Assembly: GCA_033063855.1 (NCBI GenBank)
Contig: CP093829.1
Span: 12,803,537 to 12,867,536 of the forward strand
Direction: 5' to 3'
Length of the DNA: 64,000 nucleotides
From: Smittia aterrima
Lineage: Eukaryota > Arthropoda > Insecta > Diptera > Chironomidae
The translations under genes and the position numbers were made by a program. Below, piece after piece: positions 34,605-46,297 of this stretch (the first letter of the stretch is position 1; each line of letters begins with the position of its first letter). The notes under the pieces were generated by a model, which saw only the letters and a program-made list of their open reading frames with translations, made no database searches and had not been told where the DNA came from.

Positions 34605-37055
34605 CTACAAGTACAATGTTCGTTGATCGAAGTTTTTCTTCTTCTGACTACTCTTCTTGAAAAATCCTTCTAAAATATTGCCCAAGTTTACGCTTCGACT
34701 TCGCGGTTTAGCATTCGACGAAGATTTTGATGATGATTCCAATGTTGAGCTCCTGAAATCCCCTCGAAACTGATTCGTTCCCGTACTCGCACTTTTCTTC
34801 AGTTCGTAATTATTATCATGCCCCTGAAGACTTTTAAATGAATACGTGTTGTGAACGTGATGTGATGATGTCTTGATTTTGGATGTTAATGGCCGTTGAA
34901 TATTGTGAGTGATTGGATTAATGTCTGACGCTAGTTGTAAACTACTAAGACTTTTATATCTAAAAAATATGAGTTACATGAAAGAAAAGTCGTCGGGAAA
35001 GGGTTCCAGATCATCGGGGAAGAGCTTTTTCGATTTTAGTTACCTGATGGAGAACAGCGGGCTCATACGTTGCGTGCTCATTTCAGTTGTGACTTCTTTT
35101 TGTGGCGAGGAGACTTTCTGCTGCGTTGGAATTGAATTCTTTCCAAATATCAATGTTGGTCGACGTGGAGCTTGTTGCTTCTTTGTCGGTATTGTCTTCA
35201 ACGATGGCGGAATCGGCTTCTCCATTAAATCGTGCTTTATCCACTGCGACGAGTTGAGGAAATTCGTGTCGGTCTTGCTGAAGTTATTCGACGAGCGAGT
35301 TGAACCGATGCCAACCATTTTGCTGGCATCGCGAACATCTTTTAGTGGATGGAAGTTGTTGCTTTGATGATGTTGTGGCAGTTTGGGTTCGGTATAGGGC
35401 GTTGCAGCTGTCTCTGATATAAACTCGAAATTGTTCAAATTTTTCGGCAGTGCAGCTAAGCCTCGAACGTAGTCGTAGATTTGATCGATTTCATCGTATT
35501 CATTCGCCGCTACTTGACTATTCGTCGCGACTTTCTTCTCTTGTTTAAGATCCATGCTGGCAGAATTTTTAAGAACGTATCCGTTTGACAAAAGACCTGA
35601 AAAATAGCTAATGAATATTAGTGCTTTAAAGCTAAAATTAACTTACTGTCTTTAACGATAATTGAATCTTTCTTGCAATCCTTTTCACTCAGTTTAAGAT
35701 CAATCACTTGTAAACGATTCTGAACGTCGTCTTGAAGTAAACGATTGGCTTTATCGACAAGTCGCTTATATTCCGCAAAGTTCTCAAGCTGCTCCATGTT
35801 CTTCGCGAATAGAAGTTTGAGTTTAGCGTTTAATGGAATTGAGATCAATTCGACATCTTTTTGCAAAGGCAAAGCAAAAATGTTATTCTCAATCTCGATA
35901 CAGCCAAGCAATCGAAGTTCTGGCACAAAACTTGATTTTAGTCCTTTTGGTGGAAAGCCATGGACGAGTCGGACGATGAGTGGCATTCGCTTTTGAAGAA
36001 GATTCTTGACCTGAAAACGAAATGAGTCGAGAAAGAGAGATGGATTAGTGTCATCAATCGATAACCAAAATGTAATCAACTAACAGAATGAACTCCACTT
36101 ATGCTGTCTTCCTTCGTCGCGATTGGTGAAAATTTTGCTTTGCAGTCCAATGGAAGATTTATCAATTGATTCTTGCTAGTTTTACATTGCAAAACCTTTC
36201 CATTGTCACTCAACGGCGTCAAGATTTCGCCAGCGTGTAATGTTTTACTGCTGTTGTTGTTCCTAATGACGAAACTTTCTCGCACCAAAACACGAATATT
36301 TCGTCGCCTCGAGAGCTCCAAAACATTTTCGAATGAACGTGTCGCCTTTCCGTCTTCCGATAAAAGCTCAAAGAAACCGCCGTAGGTGTCAGGAATGAGA
36401 ATTTTTGATCCTAAGTTGGGAAGGTGTTAAACAAAAGTTTAAAAAAAATCGATAAGATCAACTTACCAATATTTGTTGTCTTTCTTCCTTCTTTGATTTT
36501 AATCGGTTGTGCAACAATTTGATATTTCTTTCCCGCGTTAAGGAAAAGTGCTGTCGACTGAAGATTCGGATTCGAAAGGGAAGGAACTCCTAAGTTTAAA
36601 TGCTGACCCTTGACGATCTTAGCCAAAACGGGCATTTGAATCTTCGAGAAGTCCCTGGGTAATAATTAAAATGTGTTAATTAGGCCTTGACTCACAAAGC
36701 TCTCGCGAGATATTTTTATGTTTACTTGAATTCTAAAGCAAAAACGGAAGACTTGCGCTTGCACTGTCTCAAAAACCTTTTTTCAAAAGAACACAAAAGC
36801 AGGAGAGTACAGAAAAAGTTGATAAAGAGAAAAATTAATACAAGTTAAGATTTGTCAACCCAAAAATTAAATTTGTGAGTGTCGCCTTACGCAACATCCA
36901 CCGGTGTGACCCCCCACAAGCCCCGTTCAATAGTTAAGAGTCATGCAATCGTCAATTATTAATAAAGAAAAATGTTTTGTTGTTCGTTACCTCAAATGTA
37001 ATGCTGAATCATCAAATCTCGATGCTGCTAATATTATTTGCGAGTCGCTAGCCAT
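34605..37055 (-). CDS. CABIT-domain adaptor protein (Themis/GAREM-related)
   Basis: Seven exons (minus): 37055-36991, 36776-36726, 36654-36467, 36410-36085, 36010-35647, 35596-35044, 34959-34605; 633 aa. The N-terminal two thirds look like CABIT repeats: GSKILIPDTYGGFFELLSED is the conserved core of one unit and LVRLVHGFPPKGL begins another part. The C-terminal third is polar, with a possible SH2-binding tyrosine motif (IYDYVRG), Pro-rich stretches (PIPPSLK, APRRP) and basic Ser-rich ends. Themis and GAREM proteins of this class link receptor tyrosine kinase or antigen-receptor signalling to GRB2; that role is inferred. Start codon 37055 (MASDSQIILAAS) is the first in frame. Intron 1 contains repeat copy 3. 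The gene starts divergently from the small gene at 37676. Confidence 0.85.
36777..36890 (-). repeat. Introner-like repeat copy 3 (acceptor half of CABIT intron 1)
   Basis: 114 nt starting GTAAGGCG and ending GAAAAAAG directly at the exon 2 acceptor. It is nearly identical to muskelin copy 2 at its start and end. The internal GTAAGG is not the donor used: the true donor is at 36990-36989. Between that donor and this repeat the minus strand has no AG at all, so the repeat supplies the acceptor. A G/C-rich block at 36891-36928 lies immediately upstream. Confidence 0.85.
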
Positions 37056-37675
37056 ATCAGACACATTATTTTTTATGACGCCCTCCGATCTTAAATGGAC
37101 AACAACAAATAACAAAGGAAAAGAGCTTTAGTCGAATGCAAAAAGAATCGAGTTGAGGAAAAAAGTGAGATTCGGTAGTTCGTGTACGGAGTTACTTGTG
37201 GGCATTTATCTTTGGTCAGGGATCTTGTTGAACTTCTAGTTCCAACTTCGATCGACTGGCAAAATAAGAAGTCGCTAGATCATCGCTCTCATAAGTTACA
37301 ATGATATCCGGCAGAAAGACGGCCAGCCATGTTTTTCTTCTTATAAAAAACCCTTAAAAAACTTTTTGTGCTGTTCTGTGTTTTGTTAAAGGAAATTTAA
37401 AATTCTTCTTATTCTGCATCATCACATGAATATTAATTCGGTGCTAAGCTATGCTGTGTGTGTGTTCGAGTGAGAGAGAACAGGTCTTTGCATTCAGTCA
37501 TATTCGTCGGACGATTCTTACAACAATAGCTTTTCTGTAAATGGAAAAAGAGCTGAGGTGATCGGTGAGAAAGAGAAGAGTCGGAAAAATTTATGGCTCT
37601 GACAATGCTTTTCCGATTTCCATCAATTTGAAATCACTTTGTGCTCTTTCTCTCGATTTATTGACGACGAAAAAA

Positions 37676-38160
37676 ATGGCAAGTTTCCAAAATATCGGAA
37701 ACACTTGGAACATGCACGATGATTTAATAAAATCTAAGTTGACTGTTTGTCCGAGTGAGCAAAGCAAAGTCGAATTGATGAATCTTCAATCATTAAATCT
37801 TGAAACGTGGAATCTTCAATCAATCGCTGAATGTTCGTTGAATGACGGAATTAAGCTCGAAGAGGGTTCTGAGAAGATTTCAGGGTCGTCTGTTGTTACA
37901 TTCGTTGCGTTTGACGAAAACGGATTCGAGAAGATTGTCGGCATAGAGTGAGAGATAAAGCGAAGCCTTCTAACGACTTCATTAAGATCGACAGATATTT
38001 CAAAGCCGAGTATGATGATGATGACGAAACCCAACAATACTGTTTTATTATGATTTCACTTAGAACATTTCGTGTCGCTTCGACATTCATTACCGAATTT
38101 GCACTCACTCATTTAGTATTTAGAATCGAAAAGTATTTACGCTCTACACGAAATCAATAA
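37676..38160 (+). CDS. Small hypothetical protein, two exons
   Basis: ATG at 37676 in good context (AAAAAATGG) opens exon 37676-37947. A 47-nt intron with GTGAGA donor, TTCTAAC branch-like site and CGACAG acceptor leads to exon 37995-38160, giving 145 aa. The intron length is typical of this window and phase is kept. The protein starts MASFQNIGNTWNMHDDLIKS. It has Leu/Asn-rich repeats (LNLETWNLQS), a short hydrophobic stretch (SSVVTFVAFDENGF) and an acidic YDDDDE. I recognise no family. The frame also extends upstream of this ATG to 37565, so a longer start is possible. Its start lies 620 bp from the divergent CABIT gene. Confidence 0.5.
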
Positions 38161-41100
38161 GTTTATTTCTGTGATTTCATCATTTCGACACGTTCATGCG
38201 GTGCAAAAGTATCTTAGGGATAAACGATAAACTTCGTCAATGTTGCATGTTAAAACTTTGTAAATTGCCGAGTTAAACTTTGTTTGTTTCGCTTGCGAAA
38301 GGGAAAAAAAGTTCTTGGCTGTTGGCGCGAGGTGCGAAATTTTTGTGCTATGTTGTAACATGGAAATGATACAAAAATAGAAATGAAAGCAATCAAACGT
38401 GATTAAAATTGTTTAAGGCACTTGGAGAAATGTCTGGAAGGCGAACAAGCTTTCCACGCCTCTCGTTCGTCGCTCAACAACTCGTGAAACTAATCCAAAC
38501 TGAGTAGAGGATCGTAGCAGAGCAAAGAAGAACCTTTGCACGTTTCAATTGTGCCTTAATTAAGCAATAATAGAAATCCGAAAAGTGTTTGGAAATTAGA
38601 TCGATAAATTCTAATTTTTCTGTTGTTTCGCGAAACGGGCGATAGAACGAACCATAGTAAAATTTATCAAAACTTTGAATCAATCATGTTTGTTGTTTCA
38701 TTTTTTTTTTCATTTTATTTCGACGAAGAACCTTCTGTTCAAAAATAACGCAGCGTAGATATTTCAGTCTCTCAAACACATAAGAAGGCTTCGGTTGCTT
38801 GCTTTTGCTTGAATCCCATCGCTCTGTGTTCTCTTTCTATGCTCGGGCGAAGCAAACAAGCTTTCTTGAGCCTCACAACTAAAGATGCTTCACACACATA
38901 AGCAGAGCATAAAGCCAGCAACATCATCTGCAGATGACGTCACGTCGACAATAAAGAATCTTTTTGCCTTCATCGTATCAAAAGACGGTGCAGAAAAAAA
39001 CTATGTTTGATGTAACATCGTTTATGGAATGGCAAACGGGTAGAGAGAAACCAGTTTGATATTCTTATTACATTAATTCAGATAAATACTTTATGGTCTC
39101 ATGCCTTGGCAAATTGCGATTTCAGCATAAGAGAGGAGAATGGAAAACTAAATAAAAAGCATTTTTCTGATTCGCAAAGTTCTTGAAACAATTTTCTCAG
39201 AAAAAACTTTTCAAATTATTCTGTCTCAAGTGTCGAGAGTGATTAGGAAAGGAAGAGTTCTTTTTCTTAATTCCAACCGCAAAATGCTTCTAAGCATGCA
39301 CGACCCGAAAAAAAAGTTTTTTTAAGGCGATCGAAGTGCATTTCAATCGAAAACGAAAAAATGTTTAAAGAACAAACTTTTGTTTTTTTGTTTTGATGAT
39401 GATGAACCTGATGAGAATTTTGAATTTCAGCGACGACTTTAACAATTAACACACAGAGCACCAAATCAAAAAACTCGTTTAATCTGCTTTTCCTCTTCTT
39501 TCTGCCAACAGCAGCGCTTAATGTAACGCGCCTGGTTTACTCTGCGGTTCGGTTAGAAAGTAGAACATGTGTGAAATGAAATTATTGAAAAAGTCAATCA
39601 CAAAAAAACGAAACTCTTTCTTTCTTTCCGCAGAGAAGTGTCAAAAGCTTTCTTACTTTACTTTGCTCGTGAGTTTATTCCTTGACAACTCAGAAAAGAC
39701 AATTTTGCATCTCGAACTGTTGATTCACGGGCACTTTTCACTTCTTTCTTAGTGAGTTGACATTTTCTGTTGTCGATTAACTTTAAAATTTATTGAAATG
39801 TTGTTATTTTTTGTGACTAATTAGACAATTAAGACAAAAGAGCGAGAAAAAAGTTGAATCACAGACAGCGAAATGATTTTAATTCACCATTCGAACGAAC
39901 ACAAACCATGACTGAGGCGCTTTAAGTTTTTCACGATTCTTTTTTCGCCAAACTGTTGAAAGCGTTTTTCTCTCTTGTATTCTCTCGTTCTCTCAATCGT
40001 CGACGATTTGTTTCATTGAAACTAAAGTGCAAACTCATACCTTTTAGTCTAAGGTGCTCGAATTTACATTTTCATTCTCATACGAGAATCGTAAATCAAA
40101 ACAGTAAAAGAAATAAATTTTTCGTCTGAATGGATATTTTAAAAGAAGAAAACTAGAAGAACCTTCTTCATTATGATTGCGACCAACTCTCGAGAGCTTG
40201 CATTGAAAGTCAACACTAATATTGCAATAATAAAATAACATACACGCTGACGACTTTCGATTTATGAGAAAGAAAATGGTCTTAAGACAAAACTCTTGGT
40301 ATTAATGTATCTCTTTTACTTACTTCGTCTTGTAGATCTCGTACACGAAATCAGAATATTTACAACTCTTTTCTTCATCTGACTCATGCTTTGTGCGGCG
40401 GCCAAACACATTGACATCGAAAGCTCTCTTCTCTTATATATGTAAACCATTGACCTCAAAATAAATTTTTAGGAAACACTTTATTTTATTATTGATCAGA
40501 AATGTTCTTCATCTGAAATTTGAATTTTTCGTGGATAATTCGCAAGTTTAGTCACGCGTGGAAATAAGCTTTTAAGTGAGCTTTCCAAAAGCTTTAAAGA
40601 AAACATATATTGCAAAATTATTTTATCATTCACACGAGTCTCGACCTAATTTAAGATCAACCCACACGTGTGTCAAGTGACGTGACACATAATCTGCAAC
40701 AAAAGTTCAATGTGAAAACTGTGTGCTTCTAACCTTTTTCCTCTTTTTATTTATTCACTAGATAGTTAAACAAAAATTAATTTGAAACATTGAAACATAT
40801 TCATTCACATATCACAAAAAATATGTCTGAATTTACAAATATAATACCGTTTGATAGAAAAGTTTGATTTTTCTTCTTAACATCTCACAAATGATCTGGC
40901 TTCAATTGCCAACCAATTGATCGACAATCCTTTCACCTTGCGATTCGAAAGAAAACAAACAGAAAGTCGCGACATTTCTTCTTGTTGGTGGCTTCAAAAA
41001 ACTTTTGCGGTTTTGTTTTGTGGATATTTGCTATATTTCTCAGACATTTAATGTATATTTAATGTATTTAATGTATCGCTTGTGACACAAACAAAAAGAG

Positions 41101-41845
41101 AAAGAGAGAGAGAGAGGGAAAGTGAGATAGAGAGTAAAACATAAACGTTATCATACAAAAAATTTAAAATACTTCTACGGCAGACCGCGTTCATCTTCCT
41201 CTTCTTGTCTCGTTTACGAATAAAAGTTTACAAATTAAACTGGAAAACATTGTTTTGTTTCATTTGAATTGGCACAAACGTCGAAAACTATAAATTCATG
41301 AGTTTGATTAAAAGTTTGGAGAAGAACTTCCTTCTTCATTGATTTGATTTATCTAGAAACGAAGACGTTTCTCTTTCATTGAATTCTTATTTATGTATAC
41401 TATTGATCAAATTTGATAAAATTTTCCTTTTGCTCGTCGCTCTATTTCAAAAGTGTTTCACTTATTCACTAATTTTCCTTTTACTGAGTATTTAATATTT
41501 TCCTTTCTTTTCTCTGAAAAATCCTTGTAATCTTAAGTATTAAAAGTTCTTTTATGAATTTTCAACAGAAAAGTTCGCAAAATATTTTCTCGGAAAAAAT
41601 GTGATAAACGATTATTAATAGAGGTTTTGTCAGGTGACCAGGAGGCACATCCAACAATAACGCTTCTCATCTCAAGTTTCTTTCCCATTCCATCTCCAAA
41701 GTCACCGACACTTTATCATCTTCAAGACCTTTTCTTTTGGATAAAATAATTATGAAAAATGTCTAATCTTATGCATATTTTTTAAGAGAACAATTTAATG
41801 ACAGAAAGATATCGGAGTTTGCATTTTACCGCTTCGAGAGCTTCT
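38161..41845. other. Intergenic region between the small gene and miple
   Basis: About 3.7 kb of AT-rich DNA with a GA microsatellite at 41103-41117 and, near 41045-41078, three tandem ATTTAATGTAT-like units. Short frames exist on both strands, but none shows domain or splice support. Confidence 0.55.
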
Positions 41846-41913
41846 TTACTGACGATTCTTGCGTTCTAGAAATCGAAAGAATGAAACATGAGAACCACGT
41901 CGAGAGACTTAAT

Positions 41914-42870
41914 TTAATTTAATTTATTACCCTTTTGCTTCTTTTCCTTTGAGTTGCGGTCTTTCGGTTGCTTTTCCTGTTTGGATTTATTACATTTTTT
42001 ATTGACTGTTCTTGTCGGTGGACATGATGCATTGTCGCTGGTTGCCTTAAGTTTATCAACGCGAATGGTTTCACCATTTGGCTGGCACTCTCCTGGAATT
42101 CCCTTGTCATATCGGCAAGCTAAAGAAAACCAGTGTATTAGCATTTGAATAGTTACATAAAATTAAGCTTCTTCACCTTTGTCACTCTTGCCCTTCTTGC
42201 ACTTCTTCTGGATGGTTCTGGTTTGAACGCATGATCCTTCTCCTTTCTTTAAAGTCAACGTCCTTGATCGAGTGTTTGACTTTGCATCACACTCACTCCA
42301 AGCTCCCTTCGAATAACGGCAGGAGTCTTAAAACGGAAAATTTATTCGTTAATCAAAATTCTCAATCTCTCTCGAATCGACTTGACTTGATAACAAATAT
42401 TTACTTTCATCTTTTGGCTTTGGCTTGACCGTGCTTGTGTGTTTTTTGTTGTTGTTTATCTTATCATGTTTCGATTGATGATGTTGATGTTTTTTATGAC
42501 CACCAATAATTGGTTCTTGTGTTGTGTTTTGATTTGTTTCCAAATTTGTGTCAGAGTCTTTGTTAGATTTTGGCGATTTTGTGGTTGTTGATGTGGTCGA
42601 ACTATTTTTTCTTTCCTTTTTCTTACCCGTGGTTGTTCCTTGGCCATTGTCTTTGGCTCCACGTTGCTTGCGGATTACGACCTCATGAACATCTTCTTGC
42701 CAAATCTCATTGACGTTCTTCATTTGCTTGTCTTCTTCGCTTTTCAAAGCATCAGTCAAAGGCAGAATTTTGGGCTCTTCTAACTCTGTACCTTCAGTCG
42801 TGTTGGCGAAGGCCATTGCAGGCAGTGATACCGCCATTAAGGCGATGATAGTGAGAGATAACGAATGCAT
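41914..42870 (-). CDS. miple: Secreted pleiotrophin/midkine family growth factor (miple)
   Basis: Exons (minus): 42870-42405, 42326-42177, 42119-41914; 273 aa. The N-terminus MHSLSLTIIALMAVSLPAMA is a signal peptide. A long polar, Lys/Thr/Asn/His-rich linker follows, then two Cys-rich PTN/MK modules: CRYSKGAWSECDAKSNTRSR with the C..C pair of QTRTIQKKCKKGK, and CRYDKGIPGECQPNG with CPPTRTVNKKC, then a basic tail. These proteins bind heparan sulfate and, in flies, the Alk receptor. The tail may instead splice at 41931 (AAGG|GTAATA) to a tiny exon at 41865-41846, which changes only the last residues. The divergent dicistronic gene lies 1.4 kb away. Confidence 0.92.
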
Positions 42871-44309
42871 GATATCGCTATTAAAAAAAGGAAATGAGAA
42901 GAAAGAATTGAATCAAGTTTTGAACACTCAGCGCATGTGTCGCAAAATATTTTTTCCCGTCCGTTTTTATTTTGCTTTTACTTCAAAACATACGAATTAT
43001 CAACTCGAGAAATTGAACAACATTCGCTTAACAAAGAACACGCTTTTAATCAAAAAGTTCTCTTTATTACTGCAAGCAAATCGCACAAACGCTGATAAGA
43101 ACATTGCGAGACTTCATGATACGCAATTTCTGTTCCGTATTCGAAGCACAAGAATCGTGAAAAATCTCGATTTCGACTTGAGAATCATTTATCTCATCGT
43201 TCTTCTCAGGGCAATGAACCTTTTAACGATCAAATGTGAGAAAAACTTATGCTTAGATGATCTATCTTCGTTTATTTGTTAACACTTCGTTTCACACTCT
43301 TCTTCAACTACAAACGGCTCTCTATCTAATCTCACCTATAAGTTCGTGCTTCTAAATAAATAGAACAACAATTACACTTTATTTTCTTAAATTCTTTAGT
43401 TGATTTGCTAAATTTTCTTTGCACTGACAAAAAGTGAGACTGGATGCTGGAAGAAAATCAATAAAACTTGATAGCTGAATTCGAAAATGGAGTTTCAGCA
43501 TAAGAAGTCTAGTATTTTTATGTTTTTCTGTGTTTTCGATTTTTCCCTCACACCCACACTAAAGAAATTATTCAAGAGACTCAAAATTCCTTGCTTTTCA
43601 CAACAATTAAATGACACCACACCAAGAAATGTTACCTGATCGTTTCGAAAACTTTATTTCTTCAATTTATTTCAAGACTTTGACGTTGTTCGACTAAATT
43701 TTCATTCAAAAGTTCACAGACTTTTTAAAGTTGAGCTCTCTTTATGAATCTCGACTCCAACATAAACGGACTAGATCGGGACTTGCACAAATTCTACAAA
43801 ATATTTTGGTGACTAGCATTCTCACTGACATGCGATATTATTAATAAGAAAAAGAAGAGTTAAAGACAATACTTTTGGTGAAGATGAATGTTTATTCTTT
43901 TTTGGATCCAACATTAATTTTTATATTCACTTAAAATATCTCCGAAAAACATATTTTTAAAACGAAACTACCGTAATTGCCCCAGAGTCTTCAACTGTGT
44001 TAGTCATTCAACGTTAGCGCGTCTCGCGGAATTGTTATTTGTTCGTCAAGCTTCAATCTTGTTGTTAAAAGGTATAGAAATAAATTCCTTTTTGAAATCC
44101 TTTGTGAGTAGTTTCGTGGTTTAAACGGATTACAAGTTGATTGAAGTAAATTTAAAGTGCAAACAAGTGAAATACCTGCGAAACACTTGTTCAAACTATA
44201 TTCGACCACACCTTATTTAGAAATCTCAAATTTAAGACGAACTATTATGTTTATAGGTAATTGCTTGAAGATTGCTGAGTCTCAGCCCTTCTAGCTTGTA
44301 AGGAAAGCA
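42871..44309. other. Divergent promoter region between miple and the dicistronic gene
   Basis: Both neighbours are transcribed away from this 1.4-kb stretch, so it should hold both promoters and 5' UTRs. A plus-strand frame at 42710-43282 runs through it but overlaps miple exon 1 in antisense and is Phe/Lys/Asn-rich, so I treat it as chance. Confidence 0.5.
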
Positions 44310-44898
44310 ATGTCCACTGTCGAGGAGCGCACAGCTTATTTGGATAATCCTTTTTTTGAGAAGCACGTCTACGGAGATTTTACTTCGTTCTACATAACAA
44401 TCGCGGCTTGCACCGTTTTTGGAATTTTTCTGTTTGCCCTCAATTTGATTTGTGGTTGCTGTTCACGACACAGAACTTATTGGAACGATCGTTGGACAGG
44501 TTCGCTTTTTTATTTTGAAAGTCTCCATGTCACTTACAAATTACTTTTTAATTGTTCAGGAAATCGTTGGATTGTTGCATTATTCACTGCAACAGCACAT
44601 AAACAGCCACCACTTGATCTCTCTGAGCTTCAAGACGTTGAAATCGTTTATCCAAACAAATATCCAGTGAGTTTGATTCAATTAAAAAATATTCGTTTAA
44701 TTAATTTGTTGATTATCATTTTAGGGGGAAATTGAAAGTCTCAACCCTAGTCCAAAGGGAACTCCAAAGGCAAAGCGAGGTTTTGGATCACATATCGAGA
44801 CTCGTCCAGTCGAATACACCGCAGTCTCGCACAAACCTGTCAGAGAAGGTCGCCGTGAAGAATACGTAGAGTTGCATAAACGCGAGAGCGAAATCTAA
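44310..44898 (+). CDS. Small single-pass membrane protein, first cistron
   Basis: Exons 44310-44499, 44560-44666 and 44725-44898 encode 156 aa. The start MSTVEERTAYLDNPFFEKHV is followed by one strong transmembrane segment (about residues 27-51, YITIAACTVFGIFLFALNLI then CGCC). The remainder is polar and basic, with SPKGTPKAKRGFGSH, an RPVEYTAV tyrosine motif and REEYVELHKRESEI at the end. No enzyme motif is visible and I cannot name the family. Only six bases separate its stop codon from the ATG of a second reading frame in the same exon, with no room for another promoter or splice acceptor, so one mRNA probably carries both. Confidence 0.8.
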
Positions 44899-44904
44899 GT
44901 CGAA

Positions 44905-45084
44905 ATGATTTTCATTTTGTTCCCATTTGTTGCTCTCGTCGCAATGTTTACTGTCATGGTAATCATGTTCATTCTAAAGTACGGACCGCGATATCTCAAT
45001 TTGCGAAACTACACGTTTAATCGAGAACGTGAAGAAGAACAATGGAGCGGTAAGGCTTACTCGCAACCCGTCAGCAACGCCTAA
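44905..45084 (+). CDS. Small single-pass membrane protein, second cistron
   Basis: ATG at 44905 (context GTCGAAATGA) starts a 59-aa frame: an N-terminal hydrophobic helix of about 24 residues (MIFILFPFVALVAMFTVMVI and on), then LKYGPRYLNLRN and a charged tail (REREEEQWSG). The 3' UTR follows, with AATAAA at 45226-45231. It shares the third exon with the first cistron and lies 6 nt after its stop. The composition (one helix plus a short cytosolic tail) fits a genuine micro-protein. Function unknown; a partner role with the first cistron is a guess from the arrangement. Confidence 0.7.
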   Translation: MIFILFPFVALVAMFTVMVIMFILKYGPRYLNLRNYTFNREREEEQWSGKAYSQPVSNA

Positions 45085-46297
45085 TAATTAGAATTAAATC
45101 CGATTTTTCTACTAACGAATCCTCAAGAAGTTTACTTGCCTCAAGCAAAACTTATGACATTTAGTGCCTGAAAACATTCCGTCCAATCATTCCAAGTTTG
45201 TTTTTTACTACAATTTATCAAGATTAATAAAGGAAGAATAGATTTCTAATCAAAACATTTATTGTTTCAATCACTTTTACAGATTTTCTTCATCTCACGT
45301 CACTCAACATTCCTTCGAATTGATTCATGGTTTGTCTCTCCTTCTACTTTCTTTTCAGGAAGAGAAGTTGTATATAAGTTTATCGTATGGGTTCATCTTA
45401 AAATATCTTTCCAAAAATATGTTTTATGTTTGATTCTTTTCATTGTTTAGCTTTAGAGGGATGAGTTGTGTGTTTTGGGCGAGAATCCAAAGTAAACGAA
45501 TAACTGATCAATGAAAGATTGTCAAGATTAAGGTGTGAGGATGTGAATTTAAGTACATTTCGGAATCCAAACAGGATTAAATTGCTAATGAAGCAACTAA
45601 TTTGTGCTCGACAACCAAAAAGATTTCTTAACATTATTACAAAAAGAAAAAAAGTCTTCTATAACTCACAATAATTTTTTTATCAATTCAAATAAATGTT
45701 TCATCGAATGGATACAGAAATCCTTTTAATACCTTCGCTGTTCGAGTCACCGAGAAAATATCTTTTCACGCTTGTTTTTGTCTTTTGCCTCTCGATTTCT
45801 TTTTCAATCTTCACACATTTACCAAACTATCTTACGTTTTTCATCATCTTCAGTTCAGTCACTAAACTTCAATGTCAATGAAACCGAACGAAAATTATCA
45901 TAATAAAACTAAAATCTAAATGTAGTTAGAATCTGTTAGATGCCTCTGTTTTACCTTCTTCATCTCGAACTGAGTTGTCGAGAAAAATTTCGAACTTTTT
46001 TTTGGGGAGTTGGTTGGTTGGAGAGTTTAAAAGGGGTTCAAGTTGGATTTTCATTTCGCTTATAGCACTAGTTAAGAAAAAAATTGATGTTGTATCGTCT
46101 AAAAAAAATATTTGAGTGACTTAAATTTGAGGAGCAATAAACTCACCGTTTAGCTTTTTGACGAGTTATCGACGCCTCTAAGAGATCTGCATTTATTGTA
46201 GATAGGACTTTTGAAGAAAATTGCTTTCTTCTCTCGGACTTCTTAAACTTGTAGAAATATTTTTTTTTTCAACAATGGACAAACTTTTCAACTTTTA
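45085..46297. other. Convergent 3' region between the dicistronic gene and PAN3
   Basis: Holds both 3' UTRs. On the minus strand an AATAAA (plus TTTATT at 46192-46197) lies about 100 bases after the PAN3 stop. Nothing else is supported; the remaining short frames are Phe/Ser-rich chance frames. Confidence 0.55.

Noticed and set aside
36891..36942. Possible small coding exon (frame GLWGVTPVDVA) between CABIT exon 1 and exon 2
   Set aside because: No AG acceptor exists upstream of it on the minus strand as far as the exon 1 donor, and exon 1 joins exon 2 directly in the correct phase.
42710..43282. Plus-strand frame of 190 codons
   Set aside because: Antisense to miple exon 1 and its 5' flank; the miple frame on the other strand is clearly the real one.
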